From Emmonsiellopsis sp. PD_33 (taxonomy: Eukaryota; Ascomycota; Eurotiomycetes; Onygenales; Ajellomycetaceae), in assembly GCA_032988165.1 (NCBI GenBank), contig JANTQF010000282.1, forward strand, positions 1 to 46,541: 46,541 nt of DNA. Direction: 5' to 3'. Positions 1 through 11,242 of the stretch are shown piece after piece. The notes under the pieces are model-generated. The model worked only from the letters and a program-made list of their open reading frames with translations. It was not told where the DNA came from and made no database searches. How positions within the stretch are numbered: position 1 is the stretch's first letter; every line of letters starts with the position of its first letter. The translations under genes and the position numbers were made by a program.

Positions 1-166
1 TATGCGGATAGCAGCAGTCGCAATTTCCCACCTGGTGCATCGTTAGCATTTTTTCCATGTAATATATGGTAGCTTTACGCGAGTAGGATGTAGTAACCGC
101 AAAGTCTGTAGACCCACCCCTGAAAAAGCTACCCGAGACATGTCTAACCAAACTTCAAAAAATCAG

Positions 167-1202
167 CCTCCTCGACCAACGCCTCGCCCTATCCTGGGTG
201 CACCGAAACATCGCCTCGTTCGGCGGGGATCCCGCAAAAGTTACAATCTTCGGCGAAAGCGCTGGGGCCGGCAGCGTCGATGCGCTCATCACCGCCCCTC
301 CCCCCGACGATCTCTTCCGCGCCGCGATCCTGCAATCCGGCCAGGCGACTATAAACATGACACCCCCCAACTCTACCAAATCATGGATCGAGCTGACAAA
401 GGCCTTCGACTGCCCGGATTCGCGCGAGGGAGGGGGACTGGAATGCATGCGCGCCGTTCCCGCGGAGGATATTAAGGAGGTGATTGAGCGTGCGGGGTTG
501 ATCTTTGGTCCGGCACCGGACGGGGGAAGGACGTGGCCTGATACCCCGCGGCGGGATAGGCTTGAGTCGACGGATAAGGATCCGCGTATAGCCCGTGTGC
601 CGGTGATGGTGGGGATCACGGCGGATGAAGGGAGGACGTTTGCGGCTGGTCAGAATGATACGGCGAAGTTCTTGCGGGAGAGGCTACCGATGGTCCCTGA
701 CGAGGTGATCGAGGCTGTCCTGGAGGCGTATCCCCTCGGCTCGCCGGGGATCGGGAATGAGTTTGAGCGGCTCTCGGCCCTCATGACGGAGCTGGTGATG
801 TTGTGTCCGTTGAAGATTGTTGCGGAGGAGAGTCAAGGGGTGGGGATTGATGCGTGGAGGTATTATTATAATGCGAGCTTTGCGAATATTCAGCCTATTG
901 AGGGGAGTGGGGTGTATCATGCTTCAGAGATTGAGTTGGTTTTTGGCACGTTTTCGGAGGAAGGGAGGACGGAGTTTCAGGTCGAATTGGGGAGGGAGAT
1001 GCAGAGGGCTTGGGCGGATTTTGCGAAGGAGCCGGATAGGGGGCCTGGGTGGGAGGGGGTGCCGCAGGTTGCGGTGTTAGGGGGTGGGGCGAGGGCGGGT
1101 GAGGGGGATGAGGATGGGAGGGAGGTGGTGAGGGTGGTTGATTCAAAGGTGTTGGATTCGAGATGTAAGCTGTTTCAGGGGTTGTATGATGGGGTGAGTT
1201 AG
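167..1202 (+). CDS. Type-B carboxylesterase/lipase, 3' part (5' end outside the window)
   Basis: An alpha/beta-hydrolase of the carboxylesterase type B family, which hydrolyses carboxylic esters. The reading frame enters at 167 just after a likely 3' splice site (branch-like CTAAC at 144-148, AG at 165-166) and starts with LLDQRLALSWVHRNI, the conserved stretch before the nucleophile elbow. The nucleophile motif GESAG has its serine at 258-260. The acidic residue sits in TADEGRTF and the catalytic histidine in GVYHASEIELVFG, so the Ser-Glu-His triad is complete in this exon. About 150 N-terminal residues, including the oxyanion-hole HGGG region, are missing and should lie left of position 1; bases 1-165 are best read as intron. 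Whether the enzyme is secreted cannot be judged without the N terminus. Substrate unknown. The family call is firm, the 5' boundary is inferred. Confidence 0.85.
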
Positions 1203-1408
1203 GGTTCTCATTCTCTTATCTTATGCCCTCTAACCTTCTAACACGCATGTGCTGTATTGTCTTTCAAATTATGTATTTAAAAATGATGACTTTCAACAGA
1301 ATGTAATACAAAAGAGACTAGTAAATAATTAATATAACTATTTCCATGGATTAGTTTTATGTGCACAAGGAAAGAAATAACCAAATCAGCAGTTTGACTA
1401 GCATTCTC

Positions 1409-3986
1409 TCACCCACACTGCAACTTCAACAGAACTGAGGTACTGAAGATGAACAATGCTCCTCCGAACTTGAATTTCGCCCACCCAGGAAAGTCATTGT
1501 TTCGGTACGAAAGTGCAAGAATGAGGTCTAGAAGAGAAACACAAATGAGGTCAATAAATCTCCACAAATCACAGTAATTGTTGAAAAGTATGGAGTACAA
1601 CGCATATAAGTAAACAGCATAAAAAGACAGAAATATGACCGTATCGAGAAGGAGATCCTCTTTCTCGAAATTGGCCCACGTTATTGGCATCCAATTCCAT
1701 AGAGAAATGATGACCTCAATTAGAGCAAGCACTTCGATGATTTTCAATTCGGTTATTCGATGTAGAAGCGAACGCCACAAGCGTGTAAAGAGGTATGTTT
1801 TCTTCGGATCTTCGCGTTCCAGTTCATTCTCTTCGTCCGGACCCTTGCTGTGTCCATGCTCGATGGGTGCTGCTTCGAGCGGGCGATTGCGAGGATTGAG
1901 GCGCATAATCATTGGGGTGTTGAGGAGCCAGGTTATAATCCTCCGGGCCGAGCCGGCAGTTCCGTCGTGATGAGCCACCGTGGAGCCATGCGCGATCATT
2001 TCCTTCCAGTATTTTCCTTTGAGCTCTTCTTCTCTTGCAAGTTGTCGTTCACTCTCTTCTACATCTGCCCAGGGGTTTTTTACCCATCTCGTCGTCACAA
2101 GCATGATGTTTTGAAAGGATTGAACCCCGCAAAGCTTTTCAAACAAGAACATGTGCTTTGGGAAATATTAGCCTCATAGTTCCTAATACAAATATCAGGA
2201 AGAAGGGAGTAGAAATACATTCTCGGCCAATCGGCCCATTCGAGGCTGAGTGATATCGTGTAAGTAAATCAGGCCTTTGAGTAGCTTGTCGTTTTGAAGG
2301 TTCTCGACAATTAATCTCATAATCTGTTCGTCTGTCATCCGACTATCGTCGAACCCAGGGGTGTCAATAAGGTAAACCGGCGAATTATCAACCGTAGCCT
2401 CGTAGTATTCAAGATCGTTGGTACCTGTGCTGCGAGTCAGCTTCCCTGATACACGACACTCGCGAGTGTATTTGCTGCTTACATGATTCCAAGCCGTGGC
2501 ATATCACCGGAGGGTGACCCGAGCTGTTGCGGCCGCCGAGAATGTCTATAAACGTACTCTTTCCCACCCCCGTCTTCCCAAGAACTCCGAATATTGGACG
2601 TCTTGGATCTAACCCTAGCTCCACAGGCGGCAAAATGTCGGTGGGTGTCACCCCTTCCCATGTCACCCCTTCCCGTGCCAGGATTCCCACCAAAACACTA
2701 CAAATCATGGTGATTAGTACCCAAATCCATGATCCGCTTGTAAACATTCTCTCCGTTCGCGTTCGGCCTCTAAGAGGCAGAGAGATGGCCGGTTCCATAT
2801 CAACGAATTGCTGGAGGAAAGCTTTCATACAGGCTGCCGCCACTGCCGCCGCATACGGCTGCCACTCCTTGTCTTTGTGGCTGTCGGCGTAGTCGCTGAC
2901 GCCTTTGATCACCACCGTCGAGATATTGTCCCACACACCCGCACCTTCCATCTCGAAGGCGATCACACCATGGTTTTTGGCAGTAAGATCGCGATGCTTG
3001 GCGGACCGAATGACTTGATCGCCTGAAGCGATCGGACCGAAGTGTATGGCCAGATCCGGGCTCACGATGTCTGGATCCCGGAATGGGTCATTCTCCATGG
3101 TATTCTGTAGGCGACGACGCGGTTGGGCTAGCCCCTTATCGCATCCGAGATGCTCGCAGCTCAGCTCAGGAGCCCTGTCGCATACCCAGCCGTTTTTATC
3201 ATCATCATCAGTGGAACAGATAAGACAGCCACTCGTGTCGCGGTGCTTGTGGATGTAATCTACGGGAAACAGCATGTCTGTGCCGACGCCTAGATAACGA
3301 GACGAACGGAACTTGCCATTGTCCCCGACAAGTTTTCTAAGCTGTAGAATGGTGTCATCCTTCAACTGTTCGGTTCCGGTGAAACCGCGTAAATAGTTGA
3401 TGAATGCTCGAAGCCCGTTTGAAGCTCGCCCCAAACTGTCAGGCACGGTACTCTTGCCTTGGAACCCGGTTTCAAGCAACCTGCCATAGTCGAATTGGTG
3501 AATTTCGGTGCTGATGACAACATCGCCCATGATGATCTCATCGCCTTCGTCCATTCTGGCCGGCAGGTTCGGCACGCCTCCACAAACACCAACAACGATC
3601 ACCAGCTCTATTTTGGGAAAGGATGCAAGAAGCATCGCGGACGTGCTCGCTGAGGCGGCCTTCCCTTTGTGTGGTAGGTAGGCCAGGACGACATTGCAGT
3701 AGCCCATCCTGCCCAGGGTGTAGGTGTTGGGATCATTATCTGACTTTCCAAACCCCGTTGGCCGGCGCCAGATTTCATCAAAGACTCCCTCGACGGCATT
3801 GGATTCGAGGGAAAGCGCGCAGATGACGGCGATGTTAAAGGCGTTTCGATCAACTGGCCTGTTGCTGGTTTGCATGGACCCTGCAGCATTTTGTATGCTC
3901 ATGGACGTGGACACTGGCGACGCGGACGGGAGTTGGTCGTGAGGATGAGAGCTCCGGTGAGGGTTGCTTGCTCTCCATAAAGCCAT
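1409..3986 (-). CDS. PNP-domain / P-loop GTPase / multi-TM fusion protein, NLR-like architecture
   Basis: Three exons: 3986-2483, 2424-2219 and 2155-1409, with introns of 58 and 63 nt; 818 aa. Residues about 48-395 form a nucleoside phosphorylase domain (PNP_UDP_1) with GVCGGVP near 133-139, FEMEGAG near 344-350 and IKGVSDYAD near 360-368, plus the Cys/His-rich insert near 254-282 seen in fungal members. A hydrophobic segment follows at about 420-437. A GTPase domain then has a P-loop GKTGVGKST at 470-478, DTPG at 522-525, and LVTTRW near 589-594 as a probable G4-like motif, resembling AIG1/IMAP-type GTPases. The C terminus (about 709-816) has four hydrophobic stretches. The first intron join is set by frame: GLES-C-TNDLEYY restores the sequence up to DTPG. 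PNP domains occur as N-terminal effectors in fungal NLR-like proteins, and bacterial relatives can cleave ATP; that role here is inference. The start at 3986 is the first ATG; Met29 is an alternative. Confidence 0.85.
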
Positions 3987-5352
3987 CGGTTTCTAGGCAT
4001 TCATCCATTCATTGATGCAGCGAGAAGTTGATGAAAATATTCAGATAAATTTCAGTAGAGTCAAACGAGGGAGAGGGGACGAGGCTGGAGCATCGTAAAA
4101 AAAAAGAAACCAAGAAGGCTGTAACTGCGAGGATATTCCCTCCAGCCACGACACAGCCACCTTGTTGAGCAGCCCATATCTATAGTTATATCTTTTCATT
4201 GAGGCGCGCTTTGCAGCAACTGGGTACAGTTAGCGAATGATTTAATTTGGTAGGTGATTGCAGTAGAATCAAGGTACTCCGTACCTTGCCCTGAGAGCTC
4301 TCCGAGATCTCAATCTCATAATCCCTGACGTCCTAATTGTTTGCCACCGTGCTGGCTCCTCTGGCTCTATGAGAGCCCGTGTATCGGCTGAGATCGTTGG
4401 TGGCGGAGGCGGTGCGCTGCGCAGGCCTTCATTCATTGTTGTCCAAACGACGAGGTTGACGTTCATATGGGAAATGGGGATCTTTTGAACAGACCGAAAG
4501 CACGGCTCTGTCAGCTCCCCTAAATTTAACCCCTAAAGCCGGGGCCCTTTTAACTAGAGATAGGGACGGGAATAGGGGTCCAGACCTAAACTCTAGTTAA
4601 GCGGGCGAAATTCCCCGAGTGCCAGCTTAGCGTCTTGGCAGCCAAACATTCGATTCCTCCTGATATCCAACCACTATCCAGTCTGTATCTCCATCCAACG
4701 TCGTCGAATCTGCAATCATGCTGGTTCCGGCTCCCGCGCCCCCGGAGACGTGAAGCACGCCTGATGAAACAGCTATTCATGCAACAGATTCTCCATCAAG
4801 GACACTAAAATGATTGATAGCTGCAGATTCCTGCCTATCAGTCCCTCCCCAAGCACGACATCACCGCTATGATTGCGTCTTGTCTGGGATTCTTTGTCCG
4901 TGCAGCACGTTGATGACAACACCTCCTGGCCATATGGCGACATGGGCAACCAAGCTTGACGATTAACTCAAGCCTTGAAGCCAGCCTTTGCCGAGCTATG
5001 GGCCTATGGCTTGCCAGTTTGATTCTCCTCCCTGCCCAGCCAAGCGGTTGCGGGTAGCTTTCCACGCAAGGACGTTCCCACATGGCGATGTTTGGTTCCC
5101 TCCCGCTCATGGGTAGCTTGTGATAAGCTAGACAGATTGGCACCGGAGAAAAGATGGGTACGAGATATGCGCACCCTTAATCCTGTTCGGCTAGCCGCCT
5201 GAAGAGACGGGATGGTGAGGGGAAGGGGATGGGACTATTATATCTTCATCCTTGGTGCCCGGTCCTTCTGTTTCTTTTATTCCAGTAGGTGAGCCCTCTT
5301 CGATTTCTCCACGGGTACAGTGTTTGGATAAGCAGGCCCATTACCCTTCAAC
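3987..5352. other. Intergenic region, divergent promoter space
   Basis: No coding region can be supported here. The small open frames carry no family motif and lack codon structure. It separates the leftward PNP-GTPase gene from the rightward transporter, so it should contain both promoters. One GATA-type motif (TGATAAGC) occurs near 5120-5127, upstream of the permease-like gene. I see no repeat or RNA gene. Confidence 0.6.
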
Positions 5353-7440
5353 ATGGCCACAGTACCTCCTCGAGACGATAAGGATGCAATTGTTGAAGAA
5401 GCCTCAGTACCTGTCTCCTCCATATCCTCACAGGCGCTCGATGATAGCTATGACGTTTATAAGAAAACCTACGATCTTCAGGTGACGCCGGAGGAGGCGA
5501 AGAAGGTCCTACGGAAGGTGGATATGAGGCTTCTGCCCATCCTGACATTGACGTACATGTTGCAGTATTTGGATAAGGGAAGCATCAATTTCGCGTCGGT
5601 ATTCGGGCTGGAGGAGGGGACGAACTTGAAGGGGCAAGATTATTCGTGGCTTGGTAGGCTTATATTGTCCTAGTTCGCTGGATAAATGATGTGTTCCTGG
5701 GATACATTTATTCTGACTGCGCTGTGTCCGATATATAGGATCTATATTTTATTTTGGCTATCTTGTAGCTCAATATCCAGCCGGATATGCACTACAGCGA
5801 CTCCCAATTGGGAAATTTATTGGTTCTGTGACGCTGAGTATGTATCCAAATTCAATTACGTCGATTCTACCACTACCCAACGGATAAAACTGGCAAATAG
5901 CTGATACATATACAGTGTGGGGAGGAATCCTTATGACGACTCCAGCGTGCAAGAACTTCGCCGGTATGGCTGCGAACCGCTTTATGCTTGGCCTAACGGA
6001 AGCCGTGGTAAACCCAGGCTTTGTCCTCATCATGGGAATATGGTATACGGTCGACGAACAGCCCTTCCGCCTAGAAATATACTATTGTATGAACGGCATT
6101 GGGACTATGTTTGGGGGGTTCGTTTTCCCCCTGCTTAGACCATTACACAACCACTCTAACTAAGAATCCCTCAGCTTGATGGGCTATGCCGTCGGTCATA
6201 TAAACACAGGTCTGCAGAAATGGATGTATGTATTCATAATATTTGGCTCCATCTCTTTCGCCGTGGGCATTGCCTCCCTCATCTTCCTCCCCGACCTTCC
6301 CTCGACCGCAAAATTTCTCTCGGAACGCGAACAGATTGTCGCCGTTGACCGCGTGGCTGGAAATCGCCAAGGTGTCAAGAATCACCATTTCAAACCATAC
6401 CAGGCCTGGCAGGCAGTAAAGGATCCCAAAACTTGGATGTTGTTTATCATGGCGGTGGGAGCGCAAGTTCCGAATTCAGCTTTGACGAGTGTATGTCTTC
6501 TTTTCTTCCTTTTTTTTTTAAAAAAAAAAAATTGTTACTCGTCCCCCCAGACCCCTCGGCTCTGGGCATCCCCATTCTATGATCTATTTGCATTCTAAAA
6601 AGAGATTCGCCATAGTTCGCCTCCATAATCGTCAAATCCTTCGGCTTCGACACCCTAGGCACCCAATACCTCCAAATCCCCGGCGGTGCAGTCCAGTTTG
6701 CCGGAAACCTCCTGGGTGGGTTTCTAGTTAGCAAATACGCAGGCCGCTATCACGCGCGTTCAATTGCGATGATTCTTGCAAACAGCATCTGCATCATCGG
6801 TGCTGGCTTACTGGTCGGACTGCCTTCTGAAAACAAATGGGGCCGGATGGTTGCCCTTTGGCTATGCTATTTCCAGTCTTTGGGTTTCAGTCTGAGTTTG
6901 ACGATTGTGAGCTCGAATATTGCGGGATATACGAAGAAGCAGGTCACGGGTGCGATGTTGTTTACGGGGTACTGTGTTGGGAATATTTTGGGTCCGCAGA
7001 CTTTTAAAAAGAGTGAGGCGCCAGGGTATAAGAGTGCTTATATTGCGTGAGTTCTTCGTTGCTTTTTTTTATGACTACAAATACTTTTTTTTTGTCTTCG
7101 ATGATTTAGAAGCTGACTCAAATCTGTACTTTAGCATGTTGGTCGGATACACCGTCAAAGTCCTTGCAATCACCGCACTCTACATCTACATGTATCTGGA
7201 GAATAAGCGACGGGATCGAGAGGCTCTCACTCTTGCGGAGGACAGTCGTGATGCGATCGATGATGGCATGATGGTATGTATATCAAAATCCCCACATGAA
7301 CGCTCACCCTAATTATCCGAGATCCGTCTACTCTTCCCATCACGCAAACTATATATTTCGGACATAATACTGATATTTACATGCTTCTTTATTAGGATAA
7401 AACCGAACTCGAAAATAAAGGGTTTAGATACGTACTATAA
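5353..7440 (+). CDS. MFS transporter, anion:cation symporter family (allantoate permease-like)
   Basis: Plasma-membrane permease of the Dal5/Tna1-type ACS family of the major facilitator superfamily, which takes up organic anions such as allantoate, nicotinate or other carboxylates. Seven exons: 5353-5653, 5739-5837, 5916-6117, 6175-6490, 6616-7046, 7135-7273 and 7396-7440; every intron has GT..AG ends and all phases match; 510 aa. Family signatures are the TM1 region MLQYLDKGSINFASVFG, the QDYSWLGSIFYFGYLVAQYP segment after the first intron, GLTEAVVNPGF in TM4, and the typical C-terminal tail ending ELENKGFRYVL. The fourth intron (6491-6615) contains a T10-A12 tract. The ATG at 5353 is in good context (caacATGgcc) and gives the usual hydrophilic N terminus of about 65 residues. 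The substrate cannot be read from the sequence. No nitrogen-catabolism genes stand next to it. Confidence 0.92.
6510..6531. repeat. T10-A12 homopolymer junction inside an intron
   Basis: Ten T followed directly by twelve A within intron 4 of the permease-like gene. The tract is self-complementary. It lies between a consensus donor (GTATGT at 6491) and acceptor (CATAG ending at 6615) and does not touch the coding frame. Confidence 0.9.
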
Positions 7441-7632
7441 TAGCTCTTGGTTGGGAAGGGATAAACTTGGGAGGAGAGGCAGATTATAACGAACTTATTA
7501 CTAGTATTTGTTTACTGAAATGAAACTTTATTACTATGCGATTATTTCAACTTGATACAACTAACTAACCCCCGTGAAGCTCTTGGCTTCCCGAAAAATG
7601 AAAGAAAAAAAACATCCACAGTCTGAAACCCA

Positions 7633-10600
7633 TCAAATAAGGCTTGAATCATGCCCATTCCGACCCCCCTTGGTATAAGGTCTCGGCGAGCTTGAATAAT
7701 ACTGGACAAACTTCCGACGCACAGGACGACCATCCGGAGTCCGCTGAACCGTGACTTCCTCCTCCTTAGGCTTACTCGGAGTCTGATCTACACTTGGCAC
7801 GGCCATGTCCTCATTAAGCAAGTCAATCAGGCTCTCCCCAGTATTCCGCGTGATGGGCTGTTCGTTCATCGACAATAGCTCTGCCTCCGCCGCGAGCCGT
7901 GCGTCATCCTGCTGAGCACCGCCATCTGCATAATTCTGGTAACCGCGAACAAGCTGGGCGTGCGTAATTGAGTTGACGGGGCGACGCTGGCGGACGGGAG
8001 TGCGGGGGGGGAATTCGGCGCCTGGTGGTTCGTTTTCGGCCACGATGAGGGCCATGTCTACCGCGGGGCAATCTTCGTATTGGCAGTCGCAGGACTCTGA
8101 GCATATGTTGATGCATGGGTGGCCGCATGGGAGTGTTCTGGTGCAGGACTGTTGGCAGCGGATTTGTACGTGTTGGATGCTGGGATGGAGATGTTAGCGG
8201 ATTATGCAGGAGATGGGGATGGGGCATTGTATAGGAGCAAATTACACATGGCAGTGGAGTGGGCAAGGGTGACCACAGCCCAAATTTTGGTCGCATTTTC
8301 TGTCGCAGCCACCTCCGCTGATTGACTCCCATTGCTCTGCGTCTATGTCATGTGTTAGCCATGATATTCCCTAAGAGAAGGACCCGGAGAAGGCTTAGGG
8401 ATATTACCGTAGATGTACGTCTTGGTTCTATGGTTCGAGCAAGTCAACGGAACATGGTATCCAAGACGTTTAGGAGTTCGAGCCATGATTTGAACAACCT
8501 CCCACCAGAGAGGGCTCGAAACCGCAAGGGACTCTGCATTGCCGAAAATATAAAATCCTCTTTTTGCGCGGGACAAGGCGACGCAGACACGATTCTCGAC
8601 GGCAAGGAATCCAATGTTACCACGCTCATGGCTCCGGACAAGTGAGAGGATGACGATCTCATTTTCCTCTCCTTGATATGAATCCACCGTGCACACTTTG
8701 AGATACTGCCCTTGGAGAAGTGGTGTCTCTTTCAATCGCTTCAGAATCTTCTTCCGTTGGCCATTGTAGAAAGTCAGAACGGTGATATCTTTCACGGGAA
8801 CGCCGTTCATGTGGAGATATATGAAAAAACCAACAACCATGCGTGCTTCGCCCTCGTTGCATTTGGAAAGTAGACTGTCGGAAGACTCAGGCCAAGGATG
8901 GCAGAAGAAGAATGAGTTGACATTGGCCATGCCGGGAACCCCTTCCCGATTCAAAACAGAAGGATGGTCTTCGAGATTGTCGTAGATTGGCGCGAGCACT
9001 CGTCGGATTTCAGGCGCCATGCGGCGCTGCTTGGTCAAAGTTTTGAACTCGATCCCATTATGCACAAGTCTTTCAAACATCGAGACGTTGAGAAAGTACG
9101 GTTCTCCTTCAAGGTCCTTCACAGCACACTGGCCCTGGAGTTGTTTATGATCGCCAACAAGAATGAGATGTTCCAAGGATTTAACACAGGCTGCCATCAC
9201 TGGAGCTTCAATCACCTCGGCGGCTTCTTCAATTAGGATGATTTTTGGTTTGATACCAGCAACGAGCGCTCGATACTTGCTTAGACCGGTGGTTGTCATC
9301 CCGACTACTCTCACCGGTTCAAGGATGGCGCTCGCCAACTCCCACCTCCCTGTTTTCAGGTCCAGAGCAACTTTCTCATACTGTTTCGCCAGCGATCGAA
9401 ATGATTTTAGGATGTTTTGCTTGGCCCGTCTGTGCAGTATCTTATATATTCCTCCACGGAAGGTCGCCGGAATCTTCCAAAGGTCGTCGAATTTCAAATA
9501 CCGCTCAAGGGTGGGGTGTTTTTCTGTGGGAGCTGACCAACGCCCCTGGACTTCTTCTCCTATTGGCAAATATGGGCCTCGTAGAGTCTCGTATTCTTCT
9601 TCATCTACTCCTTGCTCCAACTCGAGTTCCTTGAGCTGCTCATATTCCAGATCGATCTCGTCCTCATTGAATCCGAAGTTATTAGCCTTGTATACCACCG
9701 CGAATTTGGTCTTCTGCTCCCCAATCCAGATAGAAACGGGATCTGCTTGGCCGCCTCCCTGAACCCATCCTTCGGCACCTTTTACGAGGGAGTCATGTTG
9801 AGATTGCGAAATGGCATCCATCTTGAGAAGCAATGATGCAGGTAGCAAGGATTTCGCATTATCTAGGTTGAAAGGGGTGAAAAGCTCTATAAGACTCTCT
9901 GTAAGAGCTTTCAACTGCTTTCGGGCTCGTCCAGATAGGCCTCCAGGCATGTTTGGAACGCGCTGCAGTTTCTTCACTTCGTGCAAGGTACGTTTTTTGA
10001 TGTCCTCATCAGTGCTTCGTCCACCCAGCCGAACGTAATTCATTTCAAACTTCGCAACATGGGTGAGTAACTGGTCCAATGCGTGGTTCGTTTGGGCGGC
10101 AAGAATTATTGGTGGGTCTGACGCCGACATCGTCGACAGCAGAGTTCTCAACGCAACAACAGAGACATGCGTCTTCCCGGTACCAGGGGGTCCTTGGACT
10201 ATTGCCAGTTTTTTGGTGAGAATCTGGCGCAACGCATCCCACTGAGAAGAATCCAACGACTCTGGCGGGCTTGGCCAGTTATTGAGAGCATCTATCTTCT
10301 GTGGACCCTCCTGATCTGGCAAGGTAGATGAAAAATCGACGAAAGGATTGGACTGGAGATATTCTGGAGGTTCGATATTTGGCTGAAGACCGCATAGATA
10401 TTCCGAGAATGGAAACCTGTTCATTGATGTCGTTAGATATAATTTCATAATACTAAGAAAGGCATTAATTACCCTTGTCTACCCATCTTCTGCAGCGCGG
10501 TCAAGGTGTGGCGAGAAGCCTCAAAATATCCGCTTCTCGCTTCCACCATTACCCACTCTTGTTGGTGATCGAATTCAGCATCTTCTGCTCGTGCATAGAA

Positions 10601-11242
10601 TAGATCAATTTCCGGAGGCGTGGTTTTCAAGGCCGCCAATGGACGTGCTGCAACTACTGCAATGACACACTTTGTTTTGAACATATCATTGGCAGGAGTG
10701 AGAGCAACGATGTTCCCAGAAGTCAACCTAGGAGAGTATTCCCACACAATATTCTTCCCGGCGCGTGCTGTAGAAAACTGAACTCTGATGGCTATTCCCG
10801 CATCTGTACATGTTAGGCCAATAATATGAACCTAAAAAAGAACAGTTAGTACAAGAAAATCAACGTAGCACAAAAGGATGTAAAGCAGGACCTTTTCATA
10901 GATGCACACGTCTGGCGAGTCCATCATTTTTGGATCTTGCTTCACATACGCGACCGCGTCCCTGAGTGGAGAAACGGCATCTTCTCTCAGAAGATCATAA
11001 TGGGCCTTGAGGTACGTCTCGGCTGATTCCCATCGCCCGTCAACCTTATTAGGCACAAGATCAATGGGTTCGTCGTATTCAACGCCATCTTCGATCCCGA
11101 GGATTTCATTTGATGTTGGGAGTTCCGGTTTGCCTGTCCACGAGTCGCCGTTGGCTGCGCGTCTGGTCTCGTCGACGTAGGCCTGGATATCTCTGTTAAG
11201 TTGCATACTAGGCACCGCGATCCGGTGGTTGGCGGAACCCAT
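7633..11242 (-). CDS. SF1 RNA/DNA helicase with NFX1-type zinc fingers (ZNFX1 / Hrr1-like)
   Basis: Predicted nuclear helicase related to metazoan ZNFX1 and S. pombe Hrr1, which acts with Argonaute and RNA-dependent RNA polymerase complexes in RNAi-directed heterochromatin. Exons: 11242-10892, 10831-10473, 10416-8408, 8342-8246 and 8179-7633; 1120 aa. Helicase motifs in order: Walker A GPPGTGKTH (about 312-320), motif II IEEAAEV, LVGDHKQLQ, VDSYQGEENEIVILS and ENRVCVALSRAKRGF. The last two joins reveal NFX1-type fingers (GGGCDRKCDQNLGCGHPCPLHCH split as two runs, then a second CGHPC unit near LPCGHPC), followed by an acidic, proline-rich tail. The first intron (10832-10891) starts with the weak donor GTCCTG. 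A CTAAC..TGCAG signal just before the ATG suggests a 5'-UTR intron, which fixes the start at 11242, because the frame has no earlier ATG. The orthology claim is by motif order only. Confidence 0.9.

Noticed and set aside
155..619. Minus-strand open frame of 154 codons.
   Set aside because: Mirror of the carboxylesterase exon; the plus strand has the GESAG motif and full triad.
2446..2482. A 37-nt intron as first intron of the PNP-GTPase gene (acceptor at TATCAG).
   Set aside because: It keeps the frame, but 37 nt is too short for these genes; the acceptor 21 nt further (CACAG, 58 nt, CTGAC branch) is also in frame and gives GLESCTNDLEYY, which fits the family better.
9163..9762. Plus-strand open frame of 199 codons.
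   Set aside because: Antisense shadow of the helicase core, without motifs of its own.
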